The position numbers were made by a program, and so were the translations under genes. From CAZVWW01 sp964631265 (GTDB lineage Bacteria; Thermotogota; Thermotogae; MWEM01), in NCBI GenBank assembly GCA_964631265.1, contig CAZVWW010000038.1, positions 1-18,329 of the forward strand: a DNA stretch of 18,329 nucleotides, written 5' to 3'. Below the pieces are notes generated by a model, which was not told where the DNA came from, searched no databases, and worked only from the letters and a program-made list of their open reading frames with translations. Below are positions 1 through 6,862 of the stretch, piece after piece (position 1 is the first letter of the stretch; every line of letters begins with the position of its first letter).

Positions 1-1020
1 GTTTATTATGCCATGGCTGATCATTTTTATCGTGAACCGAAAATTGTTTATTCAATTCCACAAACTTTCCCGGATAACAACGAAGAAAGTCCACCCCTTG
101 AATACAAAACCCCGATTTTAAGCGCACGTACTCTTTACAAATGGAAAGTGGAGGCGGTATTGAGTGATGGAAGTGTCCTTAAAAGCCCGGAATGGTTCTT
201 CAAAACGGGTTTTCTGCTGCAATCAGGGCTCTCGGATATGGTTCATGTTCAAGGGGGTAGCTTTATGATGGGCGATGAAACCGGAGACCTCGGATCGTTT
301 AACAGGCCCGTTCATCAAGTCACTCTTACCTATGATTTCTTTATGGCCAAATATGAAACCACTTATGCTGAATATGATCGTTATTGTGCTGATACAGGAA
401 TAGAGAAACCTTTATCCTCAGGCTTTGGTAGAGGATCGTACCCTGTTACGTATGTTACTTGGGATGAAGCCATTGCTTACTGTAATTGGTTGAGTGAACG
501 AGAGGGATATCCGAAGGCGTATGATGAAGATGGGAGGCTTTTGGACTATAACGGAGAAGCAACAGATGATATCACCGAAGTGTTGGGATACCGCCTGCCC
601 ACAGAGGCCGAATGGGAATATGCTGCCAGAGGGGGCCCAATTAAAGAAGACCATTCCTTTTTATATGCAGGGAGTAATGACCTCGCTCAAGTGGCGAACA
701 CTTGTTATCCAGCAGGTACATTTCCAAGACCCATTAAAGTGGGCCAATTAAAATCCAACGGTTTAGGACTATTCGATATGTCCGGAAATGTCTATGAATG
801 GTGCCATGATCTTGAACATGATTATGGTTCAGAAGATATTGTCAATCCGGGACCATATTATAGTGATCATTACTTGGTGAGAGACTGGAAGATACTAAGA
901 GGCGGTAGTTTTTATAGTAATTCTCCTTCTCACTGCAGAGTATCTAGGCGTCGGAGTTACGGGAGAGATAAAGAAAACCTTACTGTTGGATTTAGAATTG
1001 TTAAAACAGGGGATTGGTAG
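1..1020 (+). CDS. SUMF1/FGE-domain protein with fibronectin-like N-terminal end, 5' truncated
   Basis: The frame is open from base 1 (Val-Tyr-Tyr-Ala precede the first Met at 13), so the true start is probably outside the window. Counting from that Met, residues 31-66 resemble the end of a fibronectin type III-like module (YKWKVEAVLSDG, then EWFFKTG). Residues 76-335 form a full-length SUMF1/formylglycine-generating-enzyme-like domain: VHVQGGSFMMGDE, GYRLPTEAEWEYAARGG, GLFDMSGNVYEWCHD, ILRGGSF and a final GFRIV. In true FGE the active site carries two cysteines in CYRYRCAARS. Here the matching segment is CRVSRRRS, with Ser at the second Cys and the remaining Cys displaced. I therefore infer a non-FGE member (ligand-binding or unknown) rather than a sulfatase activator. 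A close copy of its last third is at 6442-6756. Family assignment is secure; function is not known. Confidence 0.9.
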   Translation, partial: VYYAMADHFYREPKIVYSIPQTFPDNNEESPPLEYKTPILSARTLYKWKVEAVLSDGSVLKSPEWFFKTGFLLQSGLSDMVHVQGGSFMMGDETGDLGSFNRPVHQVTLTYDFFMAKYETTYAEYDRYCADTGIEKPLSSGFGRGSYPVTYVTWDEAIAYCNWLSEREGYPKAYDEDGRLLDYNGEATDDITEVLGYRLPTEAEWEYAARGGPIKEDHSFLYAGSNDLAQVANTCYPAGTFPRPIKVGQLKSNGLGLFDMSGNVYEWCHDLEHDYGSEDIVNPGPYYSDHYLVRDWKILRGGSFYSNSPSHCRVSRRRSYGRDKENLTVGFRIVKTGDW

Positions 1021-1213
1021 AAAAACGGTCATTTCAAAACGGGGCTGTATAAACTAAAAGCTCCATCTCCATTTGTAAGCTCTTTTTTTAAACAATAGAT
1101 GCCCATGGGATCATCTTCTACCACTGCATATAACATCATCAACCAGTTTTTTTGTGGGTAAAGCTATTACTGCTGATCATATAGTTTTTCAGCCAATTGA
1201 TACTTCAATCATC

Positions 1214-1240
1214 AAAAAGCCGGAGAAATCCGGTTTTTTT
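1214..1240. terminator. Intrinsic terminator, probably bidirectional
   Basis: Five A, then GCCGG, a six-base loop (AGAAAT), then CCGG and seven T. The stem is CCGG paired with CCGG, extended by a G-T wobble and five A-T pairs, about ten pairs in all. The T-run follows directly on the plus strand, and the A-run gives a T-run on the minus strand. It sits about 200 bases after the SUMF1-domain gene and immediately before the promoter of the next operon, so it insulates the two. Confidence 0.7.
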
Positions 1241-1241
1241 G

Positions 1242-1270
1242 TTGACTTTTTCGGACTTTTCATTTATAAT
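1242..1270 (+). promoter_or_regulatory. Sigma-70/SigA promoter of the ROK regulator-MFS operon
   Basis: TTGACT at 1242-1247, a 17-base spacer and a perfect TATAAT at 1265-1270 give one of the best promoters in the window. Transcription should begin near 1277, which leaves a leader of about 40 bases before the start chosen at 1317. It also rules out the longer reading frame that opens at 1197. GACTTTTTCG at 1244-1253 and GACTTTTCA at 1254-1262 repeat inside the spacer, which could let a regulator block RNA polymerase. Confidence 0.8.
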
Positions 1271-1292
1271 ACTACTTACGTTATCTATTATC

Positions 1293-1338
1293 GAAAGTCA
1301 AGGTGTGATGATATCCATGAATACAAGGAAAGTCAAGG
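1293..1338. repeat. 11-bp direct repeat, candidate operator of the ROK regulator
   Basis: GAAAGTCAAGG occurs at 1293-1303 and again at 1328-1338, 35 bases apart. One copy is in the leader and one is in the first codons of the regulator gene. The reverse complement of its core (GACTTTC) resembles the two GACTTTT elements in the promoter spacer, so four related half-sites lie within about 95 bases. This spacing suits a dimeric or looping autorepressor. The assignment is inference from position and symmetry only. Confidence 0.35.
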
Positions 1339-2345
1339 CACACAATCTGGAAAGGATTAAGACGGCTTTGAAGAACAAGTCGTCTGGTACAAAGCTCAGC
1401 ATTGCCGGAGAAACGGGATTAAGCGTTGCCACATGCGGGAATCTGTTGAATGAATTATTGGAGAGCGGAGAGGTGATTGAGATTGATCCGGCCGAATCCA
1501 CCGGCGGGAGACCTTCAAGACGATTTGTGTATAATGCGGATTATCAACACGTGGCGGGGTTTTACATCCGGAAAGAGGGGTCAATCAAGTCTATCCACAC
1601 GGTTACGGCCAATTTACTGGGGGAGGTGATTGAGGAGAACCGGACTGATTATGACCGTATTGGTATCGAAGAGTTAGAAAGCACCGTTGAGGGCCTTGCT
1701 GAAAAAGATTCCAAGATCAGCTCATTGAGTTGTGGCGTTCCCGGTGTGGTACGCGATGGGAAGATCGGTTATTGTGATTTTCATCAGCTTAAAAACTTCG
1801 ATATGGCCCGTTTTTTTGAGACAAACTATGATTTAAAATATGTCGTTGAAAACGATGTGAATGCCTCGGCTTTTGGCTTTTACAGCAGAAAATCCTATCC
1901 TGAAGATCAGAATCTCGTTTATATTTATTTTCCTTCAAAGGGGTGTCCCGGGGCAGGCTTGATCATCAACGGCCGGCTCTTTTACGGGTATAAGCATTTT
2001 GCCGGTGAGATTGGCAATCTCCCCCTTGGCATTGGCTTGGAGAAGCAGGGGAAAATCCAGAACAACCCGGAGCTGTTTGCCGAATATGTTTCAAAGATAA
2101 TCGGCTCCATCACCTGCATTCTCAATCCCAAACGGATTATTCTTTCCGGTCTTTTTTTCAATGACTGGATCACCGAATCAATTAATGTTAAGCTGCAAAA
2201 ACTTGATTTCAAACAATATCTTCCGGAAATAATCCTTGAACGGGACTTTCATGAAAGCTACCAGCACGGGCTTATTGCTCTGGCTCTGGAAAAACTCAGC
2301 GAGAAAACAAAAATGAATGAGAAAGAACAGTTAGGGGGAGAATGA
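1317..2345 (+). CDS. ROK-family (NagC/XylR-like) transcriptional regulator
   Basis: Predicted 342-residue DNA-binding regulator of sugar use. Residues 8-58 form a winged helix-turn-helix (KLSIAGETGLSVATCGNLLNELLESGEV), followed by the wing GGRPSRR. A ROK sugar-kinase-like fold follows, with the conserved VENDVNASAFGF at 177-188 and GAGLIINGRLFYGYKHFAGEIG at about 212-233. The DxGxT phosphate-binding motif is absent near residue 79-95, and the CxCGxxGCxE zinc motif after GEIG is replaced by a cysteine-free stretch. It should therefore act as a regulator only, not a kinase. The start at 1317 has AGGTG 11 bases upstream; ATG 1308 is an alternative but lies too close to that site. The stop overlaps the start of the MFS gene (ATGA), so the two are co-translated. 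It probably senses the sugar carried by that transporter and represses its own promoter. Confidence 0.85.
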   Translation: MNTRKVKAHNLERIKTALKNKSSGTKLSIAGETGLSVATCGNLLNELLESGEVIEIDPAESTGGRPSRRFVYNADYQHVAGFYIRKEGSIKSIHTVTANLLGEVIEENRTDYDRIGIEELESTVEGLAEKDSKISSLSCGVPGVVRDGKIGYCDFHQLKNFDMARFFETNYDLKYVVENDVNASAFGFYSRKSYPEDQNLVYIYFPSKGCPGAGLIINGRLFYGYKHFAGEIGNLPLGIGLEKQGKIQNNPELFAEYVSKIIGSITCILNPKRIILSGLFFNDWITESINVKLQKLDFKQYLPEIILERDFHESYQHGLIALALEKLSEKTKMNEKEQLGGE

Positions 2346-3511
2346 TGATAACGATATTGTTACTGGTTTTGATCTATTTGGCGTTTATCAGTCTTGGATT
2401 GCCGGATTCTCTGGTTGGCGTTGCGTGGCCTGCCATAAGAGCCCAATGGAACCTGCCGCTGGACTATGCCGGACTTGTTCAGATACCGATTGTGGGCAGC
2501 ACGATTGCCTCAAGCCTTTTAAGCGGTTATATCATCAAGAAATTCGGGACCGGGAGAGTGACGTTTATCAGCTGTTTAATGACCGGCCTGGCCCTCCTTG
2601 GTTTTTCCTTTGCCCCTTCCATCGGCTGGCTTTTGCTCCTCGGCATCCCTCTCGGGTTGGGAGGCGGGTCCGTTGATGCCGCCTTAAACAATTACGTGGC
2701 CCTGCATTTCAAAGCTCATCATATGAACTGGCTGCACTCTTTTTGGGGGATTGGCGCAACCGTTGGCCCCCTGATCATGTCAGGAGCCCTCTCTCAGGAC
2801 GCCAACTGGCGTCTGGGCTATCTCACAATCGCCTTGATACAACTCTCTCTGGCCATTGTTTTAATGATCAGCCTGCCATTGTGGAAAAAGCATAAGGAAC
2901 AACCCGGCTACAACGTTGAGGTTGAAGCGGAGCAAAACAGCAATAAGCCGTTAAACATGCTGCAGGTCTTTAAACTGAAAGGCATCCTTTATGCCATTGC
3001 CACGTTTATGTTTTACGTTTCAGCGGAAATGTCCGTTGGATTATGGGGAAGCAGTTACCTGGTTGAGAGCAAAAACATAGGAGTTGGCTTGGCGGCGAGC
3101 TGGGTCGCACTTTATTATGGGGGGATAACGGCCGGCAGATTCTTGTCCGGTTTTATCTCGTTTAAACTGAACAATGTGCAGATGATCCGGCTCGGGATCG
3201 GTGTGTCACTAACCGGAATCCTTATGCTGATTCTGCCCTTGCCGGGGATCTTCAACATGATCGCCCTGATCCTGACCGGTCTGGGATTTTCGCCGATCTT
3301 CCCGGCAATGATCCATGAAACCCCGAACCGTTTCGGCAGTCAAAATTCTCAGACCGTCATTGGTTATCAGATGGGTTTTGGTTACATGGGAAGCGCTGTA
3401 CTGCCCCCATTGTTCGGTGTTATATTGGACACGGCCGGAATGGTGTTTTTTCCGTTTTTAATCCTGATGAGTATTCTGATCGTCTTGTTTTGCAGCGAGA
3501 AACTGACTTAA
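2342..3511 (+). CDS. MFS transporter, fucose-permease (FHS)-like
   Basis: A 389-residue integral membrane protein with about 12 hydrophobic helices and a charged central loop near residues 180-205, the usual size for the major facilitator superfamily. LGLPDSLVGVAWPAI at the N terminus, the loop GYIIKKFGTGR between helices 2 and 3, GGGSVDAALNNYVA in helix 4 and HSFWGIGATVGPL in helix 5 are typical of the fucose/glucose-galactose permease-related branch. It overlaps the ROK gene by four bases. AGGGGG at 2333-2338 lies three bases from ATG 2342 and six from ATG 2345, so the second Met may be the real start. The pairing with a ROK repressor points to uptake of a sugar or sugar derivative. No sugar-processing enzyme is adjacent and the substrate cannot be read from sequence. 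Confidence 0.85.
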   Translation: MMITILLLVLIYLAFISLGLPDSLVGVAWPAIRAQWNLPLDYAGLVQIPIVGSTIASSLLSGYIIKKFGTGRVTFISCLMTGLALLGFSFAPSIGWLLLLGIPLGLGGGSVDAALNNYVALHFKAHHMNWLHSFWGIGATVGPLIMSGALSQDANWRLGYLTIALIQLSLAIVLMISLPLWKKHKEQPGYNVEVEAEQNSNKPLNMLQVFKLKGILYAIATFMFYVSAEMSVGLWGSSYLVESKNIGVGLAASWVALYYGGITAGRFLSGFISFKLNNVQMIRLGIGVSLTGILMLILPLPGIFNMIALILTGLGFSPIFPAMIHETPNRFGSQNSQTVIGYQMGFGYMGSAVLPPLFGVILDTAGMVFFPFLILMSILIVLFCSEKLT

Positions 3512-3830
3512 AGAAAGTTACTTTTCCGTTTTGTTAAAAAGCCGTTCATTAATCCATTTTGTTGAGGCATTTTTCCACCTTTTTTCTAAGACTGATTAAG
3601 ACCCCATAGAGGCGCAATGAAGACTATTCAGCCTCCCTTATCATCGTCCACATGGGTTGGAAGTATTATCATCTACCTCCTCAAACCTATTTTCTTTTTT
3701 GAAAATGCTCTTTGAAAAAACGCGAATAGATTTGTATACTATCGTTTTAGAGTTTTTGGTATTATACCCTATTTTTTTCTCAATACAATGCTTGAGCGCG
3801 GACAATAAACGAAGAACAGAATCAACATTG

Positions 3831-3839
3831 TGCTATAAT
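3831..3839 (+). promoter_or_regulatory. Extended -10 promoter upstream of the lipoprotein gene
   Basis: TGCTATAAT is a perfect extended -10 element (TGnTATAAT). No good -35 lies 16-18 bases upstream, as is allowed for this class. The start point would be near 3846, giving a long leader before the ATG at 4044. Confidence 0.5.
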
Positions 3840-3975
3840 CAGGTATTGTTTTTCAATTATTTTGTAAAACTTCATTATTCTTTTGTTGAACAACGTTGTG
3901 TTGTCTCTTGTTCTGCAGGAAAGAACCGGTTTGATGCGCGACATCAATAGGTGTGTCGAGTAAAATCCTCGCAGA

Positions 3976-4003
3976 GCATTTTCGGTTTCCAAATGCCGGA
4001 AAC
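3976..4003 (+). promoter_or_regulatory. Mutually exclusive hairpins in the lipoprotein leader
   Basis: GCATTT (3976-3981) pairs with AAATGC (3991-3996). GTTTCC (3985-3990) pairs with GGAAAC (3998-4003). The two six-base-pair stems interleave, so only one can form easily. They end 27 bases before the GGAGGTG ribosome binding site at 4031-4037. The arrangement resembles a two-state leader switch. I recognise no known riboswitch consensus here and chance is possible. Confidence 0.25.
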
Positions 4004-4043
4004 TGGTTGAGGAATCACAATGAAATCATTGGAGGTGCTCCCT

Positions 4044-4601
4044 ATGAAAAAGATTCTTTTTTTACTGTTGCTGTGCGTACTCCTATTCACCAGCTGTGTC
4101 ATGGTTGTTGACAATGATGAATTTTTTACACTTGATCTCATTCAAGAGGCAAGAGAGCGGATTCTTGCTGAAAATCCCGGAATGGCGGTATCTTTTCTGG
4201 AATTTTCAGCGGGTATTTTTGAAGCAGGTGATGCTGGAAAAAGGAAAGATACGTCTATCGATGATTTGGTTTGGTGGAACTTCGCTTTCGATTGCGATAA
4301 TGGCCAAACAGCCACTATCTCAAAAGAGCATGGGGTTTGGCAGCCTTCTCACATCACTTCTCTCATTTTACCCGGGAGTTCCATCTTCGACACTGACTAT
4401 CTTCGAATCGATTTGGACGAAGCCATTAAAATTCTGAAAATCTCCCATTCAGGGGGCGGAGCGGCCGAGGGAAACCTGTTTGATTTTGTGTCATTCTGTC
4501 AACCCTTAGACCCCAATGTCACAGAACCCTTATACATTTTCCACGTCGGCAACGGTCATTTCGTATCAGTAGGGGCTATTACCGGAACAGTACAGAAATA
4601 A
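4044..4601 (+). CDS. Putative lipoprotein, possible PepSY-like C terminus
   Basis: A 185-residue protein whose N terminus, MKKILFLLLLCVLLFTSC, is a lipoprotein signal peptide: two lysines, a hydrophobic core and a lipobox LFTS-Cys with Cys18 as the lipidation site. It is expected to be anchored outside the cytoplasmic membrane. The mature part is acidic, contains no further membrane segment, and ends with PLYIFHVGNGHFVSVGAITG, which resembles the closing strands of PepSY-type domains (a variable strand followed by xxDAxTGxV). The start at 4044 is set by GGAGGTG seven bases upstream; an in-frame ATG at 4020 has no ribosome binding site. It stands alone, with promoters on both sides. No homologous family is recognised with certainty. 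Confidence 0.7.
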   Translation: MKKILFLLLLCVLLFTSCVMVVDNDEFFTLDLIQEARERILAENPGMAVSFLEFSAGIFEAGDAGKRKDTSIDDLVWWNFAFDCDNGQTATISKEHGVWQPSHITSLILPGSSIFDTDYLRIDLDEAIKILKISHSGGGAAEGNLFDFVSFCQPLDPNVTEPLYIFHVGNGHFVSVGAITGTVQK

Positions 4602-4731
4602 TTGCCGCCAATACCGGGGCACCCGTTGTTACTCCTCTTTTTTCTCACCGCGCTCATCGGCTCCAGCATGATTTCCCGGAAGAACCCGAAGGCACAAAGC
4701 GAGAATGGCTAAAGCTAAAACAGCCTAAATT

Positions 4732-4740
4732 TGGTATAAT
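4732..4740 (+). promoter_or_regulatory. Extended -10 promoter of the ABC transporter genes
   Basis: TGGTATAAT is a perfect extended -10 element without a recognisable -35. The start point near 4747 would give a leader of about 95 bases before the GTG at 4843, and it makes starts further upstream in the same frame unlikely. Confidence 0.5.
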
Positions 4741-4842
4741 CCTTATGCCTTTTCCTGATTGAGCTTGAATCGTTATAACCGGTCCCGGCTTTTGTTATCT
4801 GAATTGGGATGTCAGCGACTCTTGAGATTGGAAGTGGATGAT

Positions 4843-5715
4843 GTGATCAAAATCGAGAATGTTCAAAAATACTACGGCAAAAACAGGGGAGTGGAAAGGG
4901 TCAGTTTTACCATCAAAGCCGGAGAGATTTATGGATTGATCGGCCCGAACGGCGCCGGTAAAACAACGACATTAAGATTACTCCTCGGCCTGCTGAAAAA
5001 AGACAAAGGGAGGGTCGAGATAGGCGGGGAGGAAGTGAAGGATGGTTATGTTCCGGGCAAAAACAAGATCGGTTATCTTCCCGGTGAAGTCAATTTTTAT
5101 GACAACATGTCCGTAAAAGAATTTTTGAGATTTAACGGCAATTTTTATCGATCATATGACAAGAGCTATGAAAAGGAATTGTGCGAGTTTCTTGATTTGG
5201 ATACCAGTCGGAAATTCAAGGAGCTCTCCCAGGGGAACAAGAAAAAAGTGGGGATCGTACAAGCCCTGGCTCACAAACCGAACTATCTGATACTGGATGA
5301 ACCGACCAACGGGCTCGACCCTCTGTTGCAGAAAAGGCTCTACAAGCTCATAGAAGATGAGCGTGAAAAGGGTACCGCCGTGCTGTTCTCCTCCCACGTC
5401 CTGTCCGAGGTGGAGCGCCTCTGTAAAACCGTTGGTGTCATTAAGCAGGGGGTGCTAATCAAGGAGCTGGCTATTGATCAGATCCATCAGTATGCCAAGA
5501 AGACCATAACGGTTTTCGGGCTATCGGATCAACAACCGTTGCAACAATTTCAAATCATCGAAGAAACCGATGATAAACTGGTGTTTACGGTTAAGCGGAA
5601 TACCCTAAAAGCATTTCTCACCACATTAAATCGCATGGAATATGACGATCTGCAAATCAGAAATCCCACCCTGGAAGAGGCCTTCATGGAATTCTACGGA
5701 AAAGAGGAGTCTTGA
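4843..5715 (+). CDS. ABC transporter ATP-binding protein (ABC-2 type exporter)
   Basis: A 290-residue cytoplasmic ATPase that would power an ABC-2 export permease. From the GTG start: Walker A GPNGAGKTT at 34-42, signature LSQGN at 128-132, Walker B YLILDEP at 148-154, D-loop GLDP and switch His185 in SSHVLSE. The Q-loop region reads IGYLPGEVNFYDNM, with Gly-Glu in place of the usual Gln, as in a subgroup of ABC-2 exporters. A C-terminal extension of about 80 residues follows, as in BcrA/CcmA-like drug or lantibiotic exporters. GGAAG at 4830-4834 supports GTG 4843; the frame is open further upstream but has no ribosome binding site there. The permease gene starts two bases after the stop but is broken, so this ATPase probably lacks its membrane partner unless one is encoded elsewhere. 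Confidence 0.85.
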   Translation: MIKIENVQKYYGKNRGVERVSFTIKAGEIYGLIGPNGAGKTTTLRLLLGLLKKDKGRVEIGGEEVKDGYVPGKNKIGYLPGEVNFYDNMSVKEFLRFNGNFYRSYDKSYEKELCEFLDLDTSRKFKELSQGNKKKVGIVQALAHKPNYLILDEPTNGLDPLLQKRLYKLIEDEREKGTAVLFSSHVLSEVERLCKTVGVIKQGVLIKELAIDQIHQYAKKTITVFGLSDQQPLQQFQIIEETDDKLVFTVKRNTLKAFLTTLNRMEYDDLQIRNPTLEEAFMEFYGKEES

Positions 5716-5716
5716 T

Positions 5717-6122
5717 ATGCCTTATCTGACCATTCTGAAAAAGGAAATCAAACGGAACGCCCTTTCCTTTGTGATTTGGACAGCTTATCTCGTTCATCTT
5801 TATGTATCTCCCCATGACGGATCTGATCTTTGAAGAATTGGAAGAGCTGTCAAAATTCATCGAAAAAATGCCGCCAATCCTCTTGAAAATGTTTAACTTT
5901 GATGTCGAAATGATTCAAACCCCGGAGGGAATTTTCGGCTCCCAGGGAATGAGTTTTGTCTATATCCTATCCGCCGTCTTTTCCGCCACATCGGTGGGCG
6001 CCATCTTTTCTGCGGAATGTGAAAAGGGCACAATGGATTTTCTCCTCGTCAAGCCGGTCAAACGGCAAACTGTTTTTTTGTCGAAGGTGAGCGCACTGAT
6101 GCTGTTTATTCATGCTGTCTGA
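5717..6122 (+). pseudogene. ABC-2 permease, frameshifted and truncated
   Basis: Starts with ATG 5717 behind GAGGAG and reads MPYLTILKKEIKRNALSFVIWTAYL, the typical N terminus of an ABC-2 permease of the NatB/YhgE-like group. The frame is lost near 5790-5800. The next frame continues naturally as FIFMYLPMTDLIFEELEEL, so one surplus base around GCTTATCTCG explains the break. The second frame runs on (FSATSVGAIFSAECEKGTMDFLLVKPV, a conserved permease block) and stops at 6122. A full permease has about 250 residues or more and five to six membrane helices. Here about 130 residues survive, and the sequence after about 6106 bears no resemblance to the missing part. Two independent lesions make a sequencing error alone an unlikely explanation. 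Confidence 0.8.
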
Positions 6123-6408
6123 AATCATTTTCAGAAAATCGAACATCACCACGTGAACTGTCAACTCCAAAAGCAACTTCAGAAACCAAAGAAATATCCC
6201 AAAGACAACATATACCAGGACTTTCTTGAATCACAATCGGATCCCGGTTGGCAAATTGAAGTGCCATTTTTAGCAGAATATCCTCTACTTTTTTCCGCTG
6301 TTTCCCCGTTGGATGTGATCAACCTTAAAAGTATATTCAGAGTGTACTTTTTGATCTATGGTATCAACTGAGTTGAATTCGTTGCAAATCGAAGTATATG
6401 TGTGATTT
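6106..6408 (-). pseudogene. Probable remnant of an unidentified minus-strand gene
   Basis: Read on the minus strand, 6408 down to about 6315 is open and gives SICNEFNSVDTIDQKVHSEY and then TFKVDHIQRG. A frame change in the A-rich stretch near 6290-6315 continues as KQRKKVEDILLKMALQFANR, DPIVIQESPGICCLWDISLV and SEVAFGVDSSRGDV, ending in RQHE and a TAA at 6106-6108. The composition looks like real protein and is better than either plus-strand frame, but no start, ribosome binding site or known motif is visible. SLVSEVAFGV faintly recalls the second helix-turn-helix of AraC regulators, which is not enough to name it. It fills the gap between the cut permease and the SUMF1 fragment. Confidence 0.35.
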
Positions 6409-6441
6409 CAGGATTTTTGCTTTGTTGAAGTGCAATATTGA

Positions 6442-6756
6442 GGGAGTCAGTCCGGTGTATTTCCAAGAGCGTTTGAAGTGGGCCAATTAAGATCCAACGG
6501 GTTAGGGCTATTCGATATGTCCGGAAATGTCCGTGAATGGTGCCATGATCATGAACATGATTATGGTTCAGAAGATGTTGTCAATCCGGGGCCCTATTAT
6601 AGGGAGCATAACTTGGCGAGAGACTGGAAGATACTGAGAGGCGGTAGTTTTTATAGTAATTCTCCTTCTCACTGCAGAGTAGCTAGACGTCGGAGTATTG
6701 GGAGAGGTTATGAAGATCTTACCATTGGATTCAGAATTGCTTTAATAGGTGATTGA
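6442..6756 (+). pseudogene. 3' fragment of a second SUMF1/FGE-domain gene
   Basis: An open stretch of 104 codons preceded by an in-frame stop. From about 6459 it aligns base by base with 720-1017 of the gene at the left edge, including GQLRSNGLGLFDMSGNVREW, LRGGSFYSNSPSHCRV and GFRIA. It covers only the last 100 or so of about 260 domain residues and has no start signal, so it is a remnant. The second FGE cysteine is replaced by Ala (CRVARRRS). Differences from the first copy are spread over all bases and many are synonymous, as expected for diverged paralogues. It ends in TGA where the first copy has a Trp codon before its stop. Confidence 0.85.
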
Positions 6757-6817
6757 GAATTTACACCAAGGACGGTTTGGCCTGCACCCTCGAATCCATC
6801 AAAACGGTCCTGTAGTA

Positions 6818-6826
6818 TGGTAAAAT
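6818..6826 (+). promoter_or_regulatory. Possible extended -10 promoter of the second MFS gene
   Basis: TGGTAAAAT matches an extended -10 with one mismatch and lies 37 bases before the start codon, a suitable distance. No -35 is evident. An imperfect hairpin (GGACGGTTT at 6770-6778 with AAAACGGTCC at 6801-6810) precedes it. Confidence 0.3.
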
Positions 6827-6862
6827 CATTCCGGATGACAACCAATGGCAAGGGAGCAGTGA

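Larger units (their letters stand above)
3512..4043 (+). other. Gene-poor region with structured leader
   Basis: No convincing gene. The frame open at 3657-3950 has no ribosome binding site and an unlikely amino-acid composition. The stretch is AT-rich. It contains an extended -10 promoter at 3831-3839, the perfect ten-base palindrome ACAACGTTGT at 3890-3899, a GTTCT/AGAAC hairpin near 3911-3927, a CGAG/CTCG hairpin at 3957-3971 and two interleaved inverted repeats at 3976-4003. From about 3846 onward it would be a leader of nearly 200 bases for the lipoprotein gene. I see no clear terminator for the MFS gene. Confidence 0.5.

Noticed and set aside
741..1019. Diversity-generating retroelement: SUMF1/C-type-lectin-like C terminus with a second copy at 6478-6756 as template repeat.
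   Set aside because: Differences between the copies fall at all four bases and include many silent changes, not only at adenines of one copy. No reverse transcriptase or accessory gene is present. Ordinary paralogue divergence fits.
1197..1316. Longer N terminus of the ROK regulator, with a hydrophobic segment, starting at TTG 1197.
   Set aside because: This stretch contains a terminator and a near-consensus promoter, so it precedes the transcript start.
3657..3950. A 97-codon open frame in the gap after the first MFS gene.
   Set aside because: No ribosome binding site, unlikely composition, and it contains an extended -10 promoter and palindromes.
3976..4003. A true pseudoknot (preQ1-like riboswitch) in the lipoprotein leader.
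   Set aside because: The connecting loop across the first stem would be one base, too short for six base pairs, and no preQ1 consensus is present. Kept only as alternative hairpins.
4759..4842. Upstream extension of the ABC ATPase frame.
   Set aside because: It begins too close to the predicted transcript start and lacks a ribosome binding site; GTG 4843 gives the usual family N terminus MIKIENV.
6770..6810. Terminator hairpin after the SUMF1 fragment (GGACGGTTT with AAAACGGTCC).
   Set aside because: It has a mismatch, a 22-base loop and no T-run, so it is too weak to list as a terminator.
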